A DNA stretch of 64,000 nucleotides, taken from Geosiphon pyriformis (taxonomy: Eukaryota > Glomeromycota > Glomeromycetes > Archaeosporales > Geosiphonaceae). The notes below the pieces were generated by a model. The model was not told the origin of the DNA. It was given only the letters and a program-made list of their open reading frames with translations, and searched no databases. How positions within the stretch are numbered: position 1 is the first letter of the stretch; each line of letters begins with the position of its first letter. Positions 1 to 12,796 of the stretch are shown piece by piece. The stretch spans positions 555,516 through 619,515 of the forward strand of contig JAAOMT010000620.1 in the NCBI GenBank assembly GCA_016748015.1, given 5' to 3'. Made by a program: the position numbers and the translations under genes.

Positions 1-718
1 GAAAGTCAACTCTTCTACAGGAATCTCGTCTGTAGGCTATCCTAATGATTGTAATAAGAAAAGAAAAGAAAAATAAAAGAAGTGTAAAAGAAATAGAATT
101 TTATCAAGAGAAATGTTTTCTATCTAGGCCTGGAGTCACTAACAGTTTACTGAAATTGGTAGCTAATCAATTTCGAAATGTTAGTTGGGTTTTGGGGATT
201 TTCCAAGTACAATAATTAAAGAATTTGGTTTTTCAAATTATTTGATATTTATTTCTTTTTGTGTGTATAGGAACAGTTTTTAAGAAATAAATCTAAAGTA
301 AGATACATTTTCTCGAAGAGAAAAGCTCTTCTTTTATACAACTTGTCATAACACTATTCTATGAACTTGAACTTTGCTATTTTCTACAATTTCACTGAAC
401 TAAAGATACATTTTGGCAAACTACAAGTTATTTCTGCGAACTATTAGATATTTCGGTGAACTATCCATTATTTCAGCAAATTTCTATAAATTTCAGTGAA
501 CTTTGAATGTTACATAGTTTGAGGTATTGCATGATTGATCATCGCAATTAGGTTACATTTGTATTATATACAATTTGGGTTATTAATTAAATGATAATTT
601 CGGACATTCTTTGCTAATGTAATGAGTGATAATTTGAAATGATAATATATGCTAATTAATGATAGGAATTATGAGATAATTTCATGCTAAATGATATCTC
701 TAATTTTGTCTGGTAACA
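1..718 (-). repeat. Partial LTR, antisense, cut by the window start
   Basis: This is the reverse complement of the solo LTR at 12990-13978 and ends on the right with GTAACA, the complement of the LTR start TGTTAC. It was inserted in the ORF1 fragment that continues at 719 on the minus strand. The right flank ATGT (719-722) would be one copy of a 4-bp target-site duplication; the left copy is outside the window. There is no polypurine tract next to the right end, so it is a solo LTR or the 5' LTR of an element running off to the left. The 20-bp-period TTCGCCGAAAT-like motifs and the TATAAAA box are present in reverse orientation. Confidence 0.85.
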
Positions 719-1300
719 ATGTTAAGAGCAAAAAACTTTCTAACAGACACTTTAACTTGAAATTTGACAATCTTTGAGTTGACTCACTTTTTTTCAAGAA
801 AGATTTTAAGAGAAAGAAAAAGAGGCCCATCATCTTCATCTATGCCATAATTAATTGAGCCAAAAGGAGAGCCACAAACCAGGTTTGTAATCACTTTTTT
901 CACTTTAGAGATGTTTGTCACTGAACCAAGAAAAAAATTATTATCAACACTAAAAGAAACATCATTATCCCCATTATCACCAAATACACTGTCCATATCT
1001 GAATACACACCATGACTAAGATCAGGTTTGACCAGAGAGATATTTTTTTTATCTCCAGAATGCTTGACATTACCAACAGAAATCCTTTTCTTTTGAGAGA
1101 AAAAACCCCCAACAGGACCATGAAAAACCTCTATAGGTGCCTTCTTCTTAGACATAGTACCACCTGAAGCAGCAGCCAAATTCATCACAAAAGGATTATT
1201 TAATTAAAAAATGTTTGCAAGAGATAGCAAAAAAAAATAAAAACTTTTTTTTCAAAAAAATTGCTTTTTGGGGTTTTTTGAAAGTAAGAAAGAAAGAAGT
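719..1300 (-). pseudogene. LINE ORF1 N-terminal fragment, broken by an LTR
   Basis: The minus-strand open frame from 1188 to 784 gives about 134 residues with an acidic, low-complexity N-terminal part. After a TGA at 784 the same frame continues to the LTR junction at 719 and resembles the ORF1 segment at about 7960-8060 of the LINE at 7.4-15.2 kb (VSVRKFFALN against VSVHKFFALD). It is therefore the 5' part of a related LINE ORF1, with a purine/pyrimidine-rich leader at about 1200-1300. The RNA-binding and zinc-knuckle parts are missing here, separated by the LTR insertion. It is not an independent host gene. Confidence 0.6.
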
Positions 1301-4300
1301 TTTTTTTTATAATAACAAATTTTATTTTAACTAATAAATACTTTGTTTATAATAAATTAAATTAAAATAATACAAAATTAATTCTAAATTTATTGCTAAA
1401 ACTGGCAAAATTAAAACTCAAACTGGTTTAATTTTATATTTAATAAATAAAATTTTTATTAATAATGTAATTTAAATTAAAAATAATCAAGTTATTATTT
1501 AAAATATTTTTAATATTACAAGTAAATTTTTTAAATTAATAATATTTTTATTAATAAAAACAAATTATGACTATTTTTATTAATTAAAAAATCTAAATTT
1601 TTTTTTAAACATTAGTAAATTTTTAATTTTAATAATTAAAAAAAAAGTTATATAAATATCTTAATATTTATTTATTTATTTATTTATTAATAGTTATTTT
1701 AAGTCTAATTTAATTAAAACATATTTAAAGATTAAATTTTTTGAAACAAAATTTTAAAAAACCTATTTTAGAATATAAATTTCATTATTTAGTTTTAGTA
1801 ATTTTATAGTTTATTATAAATTATAAATCTTAATTCAGCTTTATTTTAAAAAGTTTGTATAATAAATAAAGCATTATTATTAAAAAAAACTTAAAATTAA
1901 AAACTAAACTGCTTAAAAAATTTCTTAATAAAGTTATATTAACTTTTTTTATAATTTAAAAACATTTAAGTAAGTATAAATTGAAAATAAAATGGTTTTT
2001 GTAATTGTTTTTTCAAATATAAAATATATTTTAAGTAAATTTTTTAATTATTAAAGTTTGAATTTATAAATACTTAATTAAATATTAAAATATTTTTTAT
2101 AATATTTTGTTAAATTAAAAATTAACTTTAAAAACGATTTTTTAATTAGTATTACTAAGATTTTTTTTAAATTATAAAATTTTTTTATTAAAATATGCTT
2201 AATATATTTTATTTTATTAATAATATATTAATTGTTTTAAATATTTTTGCTTTTTATAATATTTTTATTCTTTAAAAAAAATTGAAATTGTATTTATTAA
2301 ACAGTTATTAAACAAAAGTAATATGTAATTAAAACTATTTTTATTGTTAAAAAACTAGGTTTCAAAAATTTTATATATAGATAATTGATTTTTTAAATTA
2401 AAAAATATTTAATAATATTAGTTTATTATAATTTTGTCTTAATAATATGTATAAATTAATTAATTTTATTGTTATTAATACAAATTTAATAAATAAAAAA
2501 CTAAATATTATAAATATATTTATTAATAATTCTTTGAGATTACTAAATATATTTATTTTAAACAGTAAAATAATTATATTTTTTATATTTTAATTTAAAT
2601 ATTGGTATTAAAATATTAAGTTTAGTTTTTTTAAAATTAAATAAACTATAAACAATTATATTAGTTTTAAAATATGTTTTTTCAGTTTTGTGATAATTAA
2701 ATTAGATAATTAAGTAGTTTTAAATATTTATATATATAAAATAAGTTTAATATTATTAAATTTTCATAATTGTTATTAATTTAAAAAATATTATATTAAT
2801 AATATTATATATATATATAATTTAAGTATTATTTAATTTAAGATTAAAAGTTATTTAAATGTTTTTAAAAATAATTGTATTAATAATTTGATTAATAAAA
2901 CTGTTTTTTCTGGTTTTTTATTTTTAATTTATATTAAATAAAATTTATTTTGGCTAATAATATAATTATGTTTAATAATATTTATTATTTTGTTTATAAT
3001 ATTTTTAAAATTATTTATTATGTTTATTAAAAAGTTAAGTCTAATATTTAAGTTGTTAATAATAATTTGTTTAATAATATTAATAAGGTTTGTATTTTTT
3101 TAATAACTTATATATAATTGTTAATTTTATAAATAAATTCCTAATTAATTTATAAACATATATTATAAAAACAGTTTACAAAAAACTATTAGTTATTATT
3201 TAAAAAACTATATAATAAATATTATTTTAATGTTTTATGTATCTATTATAATAATATGAAATTTTTAGATTATATTTTATATATATAATAAATGTAATTA
3301 TTTATAAAGCTTTGTTTAATTTTTATGTTTTTTGTAAAAATTTTTATTTGGTGCTGATAATTTATTATTTTTTGTATTATGTTTATTTTTATTAAGTATT
3401 TATAATATTATTATATATATAATTTTATATAAGAAATTAATTTTTAAAAACTGGTTATTTAAAACTCAATTATTTTTTAAAAACAATAAAACTGTTGTTT
3501 TTAAGTTAATTATATTTATGTATAATATTATAATCAATTATTAAATAAATATTTAGATAATTAGATTTAATTATAAAATAGTTATAAAAAACATAATATT
3601 TTAATAAATAATAATTTTGTGTTTTTTGTTATTTGTAATTTGGTTTTATTATTTTTGAATAATATTGTATATATGTTTATTATGTTTATTTTATTCTAAT
3701 ATAAATTGTAATATTACTATAAAAATAGATTTATAATATTGATTTAATTAGTTTAAGTAATTAGTTACATATAAAAAATATGTAATTTATATTTGTTTTA
3801 AAATACTTAATTATTGTATTATACTAAATAATATTTGTTAATTAATAAAAAAAATTATTTTAATTTATTATTATGTGTAAAAATAATTAATAATTTTACT
3901 AATATTATTAATATTTTTTTTAATAGTAAAAAGTTTTTTATATAATATTTAAAATAAAAAACATTATTAATTTTATAATTAAAACAACCAAAAAATTAAT
4001 TTAAAAAAACAATAAAATTAATAATAAAAACAAAAAAAAAGTTAGAACAACTGTTTTGGCATAAAACTTTATATTAATAAAATAATTTATAAAAATCTTA
4101 AAACTAATCACAAATTTTAATAAAAACTTAAAAATATAAATATTTAATACTTAAAAGTTAAATAATTTAAATTTTAATCTTTAAAACAATATTAAAAGAT
4201 TTTTATTAAATAAAATTTCTTTTTAAAATATTAATTTTAATAATATTATTATCTAATTTAGCTTAAAAATTAAAAAAATAATACCATATTTTAATTATTA

Positions 4301-4960
4301 AGTAAAAATAAAAAATAAAAAACAAATATAATTATTATTAATAATAAAATTATAAATCTTGAAAATTTTTTATTAATAATAATATATATATAGATACATA
4401 AAAAAGCAATAAATTATAACAATAATATTTTAAAAACAAAAAAAACATTATTATTGTTTGTTTTTAGATAAAAATTAGCTTATTATAAATATTTATAATT
4501 AAATTTTATTAAAAACACAAAAAACAAAATCAAATTAAAACCAAAACTATATTATCAAAGTTAAACCAAATTTTTTTTATTTAATTATTAAAATTATAAT
4601 ATTTAAAAACTTAAATTTAAAAAACAATTATATAAAAAAAACTATAATTAAATAATAAAATAATTAAAAATAATTATAAAAACAATATTTTTAAACAATA
4701 TAACAATTTTTATTACTTGTTTAATATTATAATTAAAAAAAATCAAATACTAAAATTAATAATTTAATAAAACAAAACATAATAAAAATATTTATTTAAG
4801 AATAACAAATTTATTATATTTTAAGTTTTTACATATTTTAAATATGTAATTATTGTTTAAAAATAATTGTCAAAAATATAAATAATAAATTTGTTTTAAT
4901 AATATTAATATATTAATATGTAATTATATTTTAAAAAAGCAATAATTTTATATAAAGAAA
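1301..4960. other. AT-rich desert without recognisable genes
   Basis: About 3.6 kb of almost pure A/T with no long open frame and nothing I can recognise. From about 1.5 to 3.95 kb the few GC bases are mostly G. From about 3.96 to 4.96 kb they are mostly C, so the strand composition flips. This is probably decayed transposon sequence. Confidence 0.6.
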
Positions 4961-4987
4961 TAAATAACTCTTTGTCTCCTTAATTTT

Positions 4988-7110
4988 ATGATCATGACTA
5001 GAGCAAAGAGTAAAAGAGTTGCACCTGATATTTGTTCTGAGATATCTAATAAAATTTCAACCAGAGAAGCTCTCTCTGTTGTAAAAGCAACTAGGCAAAA
5101 CGTTTTAGAAGCCTTCCCTCTACTCAGTAATCGTGATAAGCTGCCTTTGATAGTCACTGAAGCAACTTTCTCATCTTTGGCTGGTTTTTCACCAGTCAAA
5201 GTCCCTTCAAAGAGACACACCTGAGTTAGTCCCAGTGTTGCCTCCACCCCAACCAAGAGCCCAAAAGTTTTTAATAATAGACCAGTGAATAAGCTGGTCT
5301 TCTCTTCTATAGATTCAACATTTGGTGCTTCTAGCACTATCTTTTTAAAAAAATGGTCAAAAAGACCAGAAGTTCAGAAAAGTGGGGGCAGTCATTTGCC
5401 TCTGCTATTGTTATACCGAACCCCTTTGTGGTTCCCAATGAGATCTTAGATAAGATTTCCATAGTATCATCCAGCATGTTATCCAAGATGGGCCAAGATC
5501 AACCACTGGCTGTGTTGCCAAATGTGGTGTCTTTTGGCAGATTTTTACCAGTTTTAGAAGCAAAACAATCTTTTTCTGTTGGATCATCTGTTCTTGGGAA
5601 CTGGGCTGATCAAATGGAAACTGATTCATCTTCTTCTTTAGTTTCTGGTACTACTTCTGGTGATGCTTGGGAAACTATTACTAGTCATCAAAGGTTTGCT
5701 GGATGGGTGGTCTTCACTCTGGTGTCTGGTACTACTTTTAGGATCAAATTGGTTCATGTTAAGGCTGTTTTTCAGTCTGTGCATGGTTTCTTGGGTGCTA
5801 AATCTGTTTTAAAAGACAATGTGAAGTTTTTTTGTATGGAGTTTGCTTCTCAACAATTTTTGAAAGCTGCGTTTCTGGTTGAGCTTACAAGCTCTGTTTG
5901 TTTGGCCACTCTTAAAATTGCCAAGTCTTTGGTGGTTTCTGAATCTGGTTCCTCTCCTACTGCTATTGCACTGCATGATGTGTCTTTGGGTGTGTCTGCT
6001 GCTGACATTAAGTTGGCTCTCAGTGTGTTTGGTAGTGTCGCTCGTGTTGTGCTGAAGCCTGCTGGCATTTGGCAGTACATGGTGGTTTATTTTGAAAAGT
6101 TGGACTCTGTTGTGTCTGCCTTGAAGCATTGGTCAGTCTTGATGGGCAAGAATAGTGTTAGAATTCTCCCTCTGGTAAATCAAAATGAGACTATTTTGTC
6201 TCATAATAAGTTTAAGGCCAAATTGGTCAACCTTCCCCCTAGTTGTACTGTCTTTGAAATCAGTGATATGATTTCTCAGATTGGTCAAACATGTTTCATC
6301 CCTCATTCTCCTGATTCTGGTTGTCATTTCCAGTTTGTTTTGGTTACATTTGACTCTCAAGGCGATTTGGATTTTGCTGTAGTCAAGACTGGTACTCTAA
6401 GAAAATGCCGTATCTGGTGGGAAACTCCTGGCTGCCGGCGCTGCTTTAGGTGTCAAGAAATGGGCCATCTGGCTGTGAATTGCAAGATTTCTCCACCTCC
6501 CACTCCCAAGGTTCCCAAGGTTTTCAAGTCTTATTTTGTGGGTTCTACTTTATATGCCAAGACTGCTGTTTCTTCTGGTCTTTCTGAGTTTCCTCCTTTG
6601 GTGGCTCTTTTGGCTGCTTCTGTTGCTGATCCTGCTGTTGGTTCTAGATTAGACTCTTTGGAAAAGCAGATTTCGGATTTGGCTGCTCTGGTTAAGTCTA
6701 TTGTTGAGCCTGTTGGTTCTTTGGTTGCTTTGGTATCTCGTCTTCTTGATAATAATGCTGCTAAGGCTGTTCAGGTCGAGAAGGATCTTATTTCTATGAA
6801 AAGTGCTGCTAACAATTTTTCTAACCTCTTGGTTGGGGTCTCCAAAGACATTGCTTGTCTTAGATCTGAGGTTGACTTTGGTGATATGGATTATGATGGT
6901 ATGCTGGCTGCTAAGCCTTCCTTTTTAAGTAAGGACACTATTGAGTGTGTTATTGCTTTGTGGTATATGTCTGGTGCTAAAACCAGAAGCAATATTGAGT
7001 CTACTAGATTGTTTCTTAGTGAGTTTATTTTTGACTCTAGGAATTTGAATAGTATCATTGAAAGAATTTGTGAGTTAGGATTATTCTTACCTATTTTTGA
7101 TTCAGCATAG
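4988..7110 (+). pseudogene. LINE ORF1 (Gag-like, CCHC zinc knuckle), one stop and one frameshift
   Basis: This is the first ORF of a non-LTR retrotransposon, a nucleic-acid-binding protein expected to coat the element RNA. The long open part 5353-7110 (585 residues) has a middle region like the RNA-binding part of other LINE ORF1 proteins. Near residue 360 it has a zinc knuckle, CFRCQEMGHLAVNC (C-x2-C-x4-H-x4-C), and then a heptad-rich C-terminal part with SLEKQISDLAALVKSI. The N-terminal part starts at ATG 4988 or 4994 and is open to a TGA at 5222 (a TGG codon in the expected reading). It then joins the long frame through a one-base slip in the T5A7 run at 5342-5353. No endonuclease or RT follows: ORF1 runs straight into the family 3' tail. 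Too long and too intact to be chance; not a host gene. Confidence 0.8.
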
Positions 7111-7250
7111 TGAGTCCTTGATTGGGCCAAGTGTCTGATCACGTGTAGAAAACGCATGATTTACACCTATAATATAATCCCTTATGTGGTATCATAGTTT
7201 TAGGTAGTATTTGGGTCTCGCTCATTAAAATATAATAAAAAAAAATTTTA
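7111..7250 (+). repeat. LINE 3' tail of the ORF1-only copy
   Basis: After the TAG at 7110 comes about 130 bp that aligns with the tails at 15019-15155 and 17330-17460. Shared blocks include GTGTAGAAA, GCATGATTT, TAGTATTTGG or TAGCATTTGG, and TACTCATTAAA or similar, ending in an A-rich run. The hairpin seen in the other two copies is mostly lost here (GCATGATTTAC). Confidence 0.75.
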
Positions 7251-7588
7251 TATTAAAACAACTTTTATTATAGTTTTATAATAAAAAATTGGTTTTTTTA
7301 AGTTTTAAATACTTGTTATTAATATTTTAAATATGTTTAATACTTATTATTAATATCTTAAATTTTTTTATAATTTTTTATATATTTATTATTAATATTT
7401 TAAATTGGTAACAAGTCTGGTTCAAGTTTAATTTAAAGTTATATAAAAAAAAACTTCTTTCTCTCCTTTGTCTAAAAATCCCAAAAAAAAGTCTATAGTT
7501 TTTTCGAAAAAAGTTTTTTACCATTCAGTATGATAAATCAAAACCATTTTTTGATTACAAGGCTACTGTTGGCTCTGTTATTGCTATT
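7251..7588 (+). other. AT-rich spacer and probable LINE 5' leader
   Basis: The first 190 bp are AT-rich filler. From about 7440 a pyrimidine- and homopolymer-rich stretch leads into the ORF1 ATG at 7589, and this resembles a LINE 5' untranslated region. No coding sequence was recognised before 7555. Confidence 0.4.
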
Positions 7589-9388
7589 ATGAAGAAAACC
7601 ATTAAAGCTTCTAGTTCTAAAAGTGGTTTCAAGGCTGTTGCATCAAGGAAGAAAAGAAAGAGTAGTGTGTTGAAAGAGAGTATTGATAATAAAAGGGTTG
7701 CTGCCAAAGCTCTCAGCGCTTGTTCATGGAGTTCTGAAACTGGTGACACTATGAAATCTGAGAGTATAGACATGGAGGAAGAATGCTTGATTGAAGAAAC
7801 CAGTATAGATTATGATGATAGTGGTACTTTCACGGAAGGGAATCCTGATCAAACACCAAAAGGTTTGCATGTGAAGACCAAGAAAGTATTAGGAAAGCCA
7901 CTGGGTGTGATTGATTATGATACTGTCGATACAGAAGATGATGTGTTGGATGATTCTCTTTTTCTCCCACCTTTTCTTCTGGCCAAACTGTCTGTTCAAG
8001 TGTCTGTTCACAAATTCTTTGCTTTAGATATTGATCTAGTGGTGGTGGCTGGAAAATCTTCTCATGAGAAAGTCAATTTTGTCAGAAGAATCTTTTCAGG
8101 AGTAAATGGTTTTGGGGGGGGCCTCTACCCCCTCAAAATTTGGTGGAATCATCCAGGCATCTTTCACTTCTAAAAAGGCAATGATGGCAGCTGCACAATT
8201 GGCAAATAATCATGGTGTTGTGGTAAACACCAATTTTAAGTGCCCCATTAACAATTGTACAAATTGGGCAATTGTGTTGAAAGAAATTCCTGTGAAAACT
8301 TCCATTGAGGCAGTGCGTGTAGCCATTTCTGAATTTGGGGTTATTAAGTCAATCAAGATGCAGTTGGTGGGTCTATGGCAAAAGGCGATCATCGAATTGG
8401 AGGATCAAATTCAGGCTGATCTCTTGACAGCTGAATGGTCTATCCTTATTGGGAAAGATGCGGTGCGTGTAGCCCAGGCTGATGTTGACAAACAAACGTG
8501 GGATGCCAGAGATGAGTTTAGGGCTTTGCTTTATACTCTCCCCATGGGCACCAATGCTCATGATCTTTGGGACTTCATTGATTCAGTTGGTGGGAAAACA
8601 TGTGTTATTGAGTGCAGTTCTGTCAGTTATGTCTGAGCACACTGTGTCACTGTGTGTTTTGATTCTGAGAGTAGTCTTATTCAGGCGATAGCAAACACTC
8701 CTGTTATAAAAGGTGTTGGTCTCTGATGGTCTCGTTTAACTGCTGTACTGTGCTCAATTTGCAAAACTTCCGGTCATACTTCTCTTGCTTGTTATATTGC
8801 TGATGTGTTCTCAAGTCCTAAGAGCAAGAGAGTTCCTCTCTCAGCTCAGGATCAGTTCCATCTGGCAAAGATATATGAAAAAAATCTGCCTTTGTTTCTC
8901 GTCCTTTGGTTTTCAGTGGAAAAACTTGGGCTTTCATGGTTGGTAGACCACTTCTGATAGTGTCTTTTGGTGGTTTAGCTCAATCTGGTTCCATATCTTA
9001 TGGTAAATCTCTCCTGACTGTTAATGGTAAATTGGAAGATTATTTGAAAAATATTGAAAGCAGTCTTGTCAGCCTCATGGGACAAATTGATGAGTTGGCT
9101 AAGAGATTGGACTCATTCGTGCCAGCAGTTTCCCAGCCTAGCCCTGGATGTTAGCTGCTGGTGACCCCCCCATCGCAGAATCAAGTAGAAGATATAGTGA
9201 TGGGAGTGGATTTGGATGATGCCACTAGTGACAAGACTGCTGCTATTCTTGTTTCAACTGCCTCACCTGAGGTTGTGAAATTGGAAAACATGTTGGAAGG
9301 TCTCTCTGGTTTGGTCATGAGCCTATCAGCGCACTTGGACAGTTTGGCTTTGGCAGGTGGTGCTCTTTTTCTCCCTCTTTCTCAATAA
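7589..9388 (+). pseudogene. LINE ORF1, zinc knuckle, frameshifted
   Basis: Starts at ATG 7589 with a Lys-rich N terminus and then an acidic region. The open frame breaks in a G8 run near 8114-8121 and continues in another frame from 8106 (ASTPSKFGGII onward), giving the RNA-binding middle region to a TGA at 8634. A zinc knuckle, CSICKTSGHTSLAC (C-x2-C-x4-H-x4-C), is at 8751-8792. The C-terminal part (8906-9388) has leucine-rich segments (LEGLSGLVMSLSAHLDSL) that suggest a coiled coil. It is the same family as the ORF1 at 4988-7110 but a different subfamily. It ends at TAA 9386-9388, just before ORF2 begins. Confidence 0.8.
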
Positions 9389-10128
9389 ATGGTCTGGTAT
9401 GGAAAATTGCTACATGTAATGTTCATGGGTTGAACAATCCTGTGAAGCAAGATGATATCATTCGTTAGCACAAGGATATGAACAATTTGGTTTTTATTTT
9501 TACAGAGTCGAAGCTTAAAGGGAAAATTCATCCATGGTTGGCCAACAAATTTGATGGTGTTCAGGTTTTTACTTCTGGTTTGGATTCTGGTTCTTCAGAT
9601 GCTGAGATGTTAATTGTCATGAATTCTTCTTTAGCAAAGCATGTTTGTAAGATCTCTGAGGTGTCTGGTCGGCTCCTATTTATCAAGTTGCTTTTCAAAA
9701 ATAAACTTTCAGTGTCTATTTTGGGGCTCTATGCTGGTGCTTCATTGGTGGCTCGGTTTTTTTAGGCTAGTAAGATCAACTTTTTCATTGCTAAAGCCAT
9801 TAATGAGTCTTTTTTTGTTATTCTTGGTGGTGATTTTAATAAGGATAGTTCACACAAATGTGCCAGCTTCAAAAAATGTTTTGATTTGGGTTTAATTAAC
9901 TTTCTGGAGGGGAGCTCTTTTGTAAAGTCACCTACTTGGTACAATTCTTATGGTATCACTAAGACAATTGATTACGTGTTTGTTTCTTCTAATTTGGTTG
10001 GTGCAGTGGTGGATTGTGGTGTGGATGACATTGAGGAATATTTTAATACCAATCACAAGGCCATTTATGTTTCTGTGGGACTGGGTGGCCTGCTCGATGT
10101 TCAGCTGAATTCACTGCACAAATAAGCT
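9389..10128 (+). pseudogene. LINE ORF2, endonuclease domain (APE type)
   Basis: The exonuclease-endonuclease-phosphatase fold of APE-type LINEs, which nicks the target DNA to prime reverse transcription. Motifs in order: CNVHGLNNP (9419 onward; N-terminal Asn strand), TESKLKG (catalytic Glu, near 9510), GLYAGAS, VILGGDFN (near 9820), KTIDYVFVSSNL (near 9965) and the terminal His motif NTNHKAIYV, where the usual Asp of the S/D-D-H triad is Asn. Stops: TAG at about 9466 and 9763 and TAA at about 10123. The last would be CAA before deamination. Confidence 0.85.
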
Positions 10129-12660
10129 AATAGAGATTTTTGGAAGTATGATATTAAAAATGCCAGTAAGATTAGGTGGTCAGAATTCAGGAATGCTATG
10201 GCTGCTAATACTGTTATGTTCTCAGATGAGTTTGTTGTAACTAAGCAGTTTTCTGACCTGGATGCAATATAGGACATTGTTCATAAGGTTATGATTCTTT
10301 CAGCTGGTAAAACGTTCAAGAAAAAATGGTTTAAGGATTTTGATTGTGTTTTTAATAAGGTATCTTTCTGGTTTCATAGACTGGAGCTACTTGTGTCTAA
10401 ACTGGTAAAGGCTTCTTGGTTGGTTTCCGGCAAGAATTTTGCCTTGTTGTTGGATACTTGAAACAGACTTGATTCTGTGGATGCTTTATCAGTAAAAGCT
10501 CTGTTTCTTTCTGGCACTGGTTTTGATGCAATCCATTCTGGGCTGGCTAAAGTAAGGAAGTCTTACCACTCTTCTAAGTTATTGGAATCTAAGCATGCTA
10601 AAGAATCTCGTATAAGGCAGGCTATTGAGAAGAGAATGGAGAGTTTTGAGGTGGATAAGGGTCACACAATTAGAAATGTTTTGGAGCATCTTTTTCATAA
10701 AGTGGTGTTGGATCATTTGGTAGATGGTGGGGAGTTGGTCTTGGAGCCTGATTTGGTTAAATCTAAGGTGGATGAAATCATGGAGGGTTGGACTAGAAAA
10801 CGTGTGGTGGCTTCTGATATCTCTGGTGATTGGGCAAGACAGTTTCGGCCTTTGGTGTCTTCGATGGTGCCTTCTCTGATGTAATGCATTCAATCGGTTT
10901 TGATAAAATGTTTGGTGTTATTTCAAATTTGCCCGATGGAAAAGCGGCTGGTTTTTCTGGTATCACTAATGAACTTTGGAAACACTGTGACAAGTCGGTC
11001 TTGGATATGCTTTTGGTGCTCTTGAATTTTTGTTTGGATTGTGAGTCAGTGTCTGGACCTTGGAGGGAAGCCTAGGTCTCAATGATCCCTAAACCTTACA
11101 AATGGGAAAGAGTTCTTACAAATACCCACCCTATTGCTTTAATTGAAACAGCTCGCAAGGTCTTTTCCAAGATTCTTTCAAATTGGATCTCTATGGCTTA
11201 TAGCACTTTTGATGTCCTCTGCAGGGACAATTTCTCTGTCCTGAAAGGTATGTCTACTCATTCACCTATCTTTGCTATTGGTTCAGTAATCAAAAATACT
11301 TTGGAAAAGGACTGAGAGTTGTGGCTGGTTTTACAGGATATGTGCAAAGCCTATGATTCTGTTGGTTGGAAGCATCTCAAGAGGAGTTTGATCAGGGTCA
11401 AAATGTGTGACAAATTTATCAGATTTTTTGGTAGCATTCATAATGGTCGTACTAACAGAGTGATAACAGATTTTGGTTTGACTAATAGATATTATGTTTA
11501 TGATGAATTGGATCAAAGGGAGGTTTTTTCACTACTTCTCTGGCACATATTTTATGACTTGCTTTTGTGTGAGGTTAAGAGACAGGAGAGCATTTGTGGT
11601 TACAGGTTGATTTCTCATTTCATTTCTAAGACTGGCCAGGTGAAATCTTAAGCTGGACTGACATTGTTTCTGGTTGCTGGTGCTTTTGTTGATAATACTA
11701 TCTGGGTCGGTAGCAGCCAAGCTGCTACACAACATATCCTCAATGTTGCTAGTAAGTTCTTTTGTTTAAATGACATTTCGATAAACAATGACAAGACTGT
11801 GGCCATTCCTATTAACTGTCAGGTCACTGCTTCTTACTTAACTATTGGTGGTATGCCAATTTCCATCGCTAAAAGAGGTAAACCTTATTGTTATTTGGGT
11901 ATTTTTTTATCTTTTGATGGTCTTTTGAAGCCTAGCTTGGTTAAGGCACATTCAGATGTTTGGTTTTTTGTCAATCTCATTTTGAGAAAAGTTATTTCGG
12001 ATAAACAGTTTGCTTATTTGGTGTCTTCAGTTCTCTTTCCTATCGTCAGCTATAGAACTCAGTTCAGTTTTATTCCTTTCAGTGTGTGTAATAAATGGGA
12101 CGCTTTGATTCACAAGGGCCTAAAATCTAAATCTGGGCTGCCTCTGGACTTTCCCAATGATGCACTTCATCATCTTTCCTTGTATAATTTAAAGACTTTT
12201 GAGCAAATTCAGGCTGAAAGCAAGTTGGCTTCTGTTATTGCTTTTGTGAATTCAGATGGTGTTTTGGATCACTTGTTTTCTTATAGGTCTCATGATTTCC
12301 AGATTCTCAGCTGGCATCCTCGTTACCCTTTATTGTTTCCTGTTCATGTTAAAGTCAGCCCTTTAAACAACTTTTTGGCAGGTGTGGTTCATATTTTTTC
12401 TGGGTGTAATTTGTCTTTGGATGGCTCTCTGGCTGGTGCTTTTTGTCTTCAGTGTGGTACTTCTATGTCTTTGGTACTCAGTAAGACAATTTTCTCCAAA
12501 TGTGTTTCCTTCCTTAGGCATTATGGTATTGCTTTCATAGACCAGCTTTGTGACCAGAATGGCGTTGTTTTTGACTGGAAAACTTTCAAGTGTTAGAAAA
12601 GGCTGAACTCTCGTGGCCCAGTCCCCTTCTGGTTTAATCTCTTTGTGCATTTTCTTAGTG
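10129..12660 (+). pseudogene. LINE ORF2, reverse transcriptase domain
   Basis: Reverse transcriptase of the LINE. The frame changes near 10860, and thereafter the domain is readable with sporadic stops (11073, 11311, 11650, 12594). Visible motifs: LPDGKAAGFSGI (10929 on, motif 1), PIALIETARKVFSKI (motif 2), LQDMCKAYDSV (11331 on, catalytic Asp of motif A), AGAFVDNTIWVG (11680 on, motif C; the usual D-D is D-N) and YLGIFLSFDG (11890 on, motif D/E). The conserved active-site Asp to Asn change and several stops show the copy is dead. The part after 12100 is the thumb/linker region. Confidence 0.88.
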
Positions 12661-12750
12661 GTGTAGCTTCTCCTTTCAGTTGTTTTCCTTATAAAGGTGT
12701 TGGTGGTTCTTCTGACATCCATCAGTCTCTTGGTTCTGGTGTTATTTGTA

Positions 12751-12796
12751 ATAATCTGTTAAGTGTAGGTGCAATAATCTGTTAAGTGTAGGTGCC
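12751..12796 (+). repeat. 23-bp tandem duplication inside ORF2
   Basis: The 23-bp unit beginning ATAATCTGTTAAGTG occurs twice in a row (12751-12773 and 12774-12796) with one end mismatch. The extra 23 bp exactly accounts for the frame change between the RT part (ends 12596) and the RNase H part (TDGS at 12815). Confidence 0.85.

Noticed and set aside
1301-4960. CRISPR array or tandem satellite in the AT deserts
   Set aside because: No regular repeat-spacer pattern; the similarity is only AT-rich low complexity.
12751-12796. 23-bp duplication as a target-site duplication of an excised element
   Set aside because: The two units are directly adjacent with no footprint, so a simple slippage duplication is enough.
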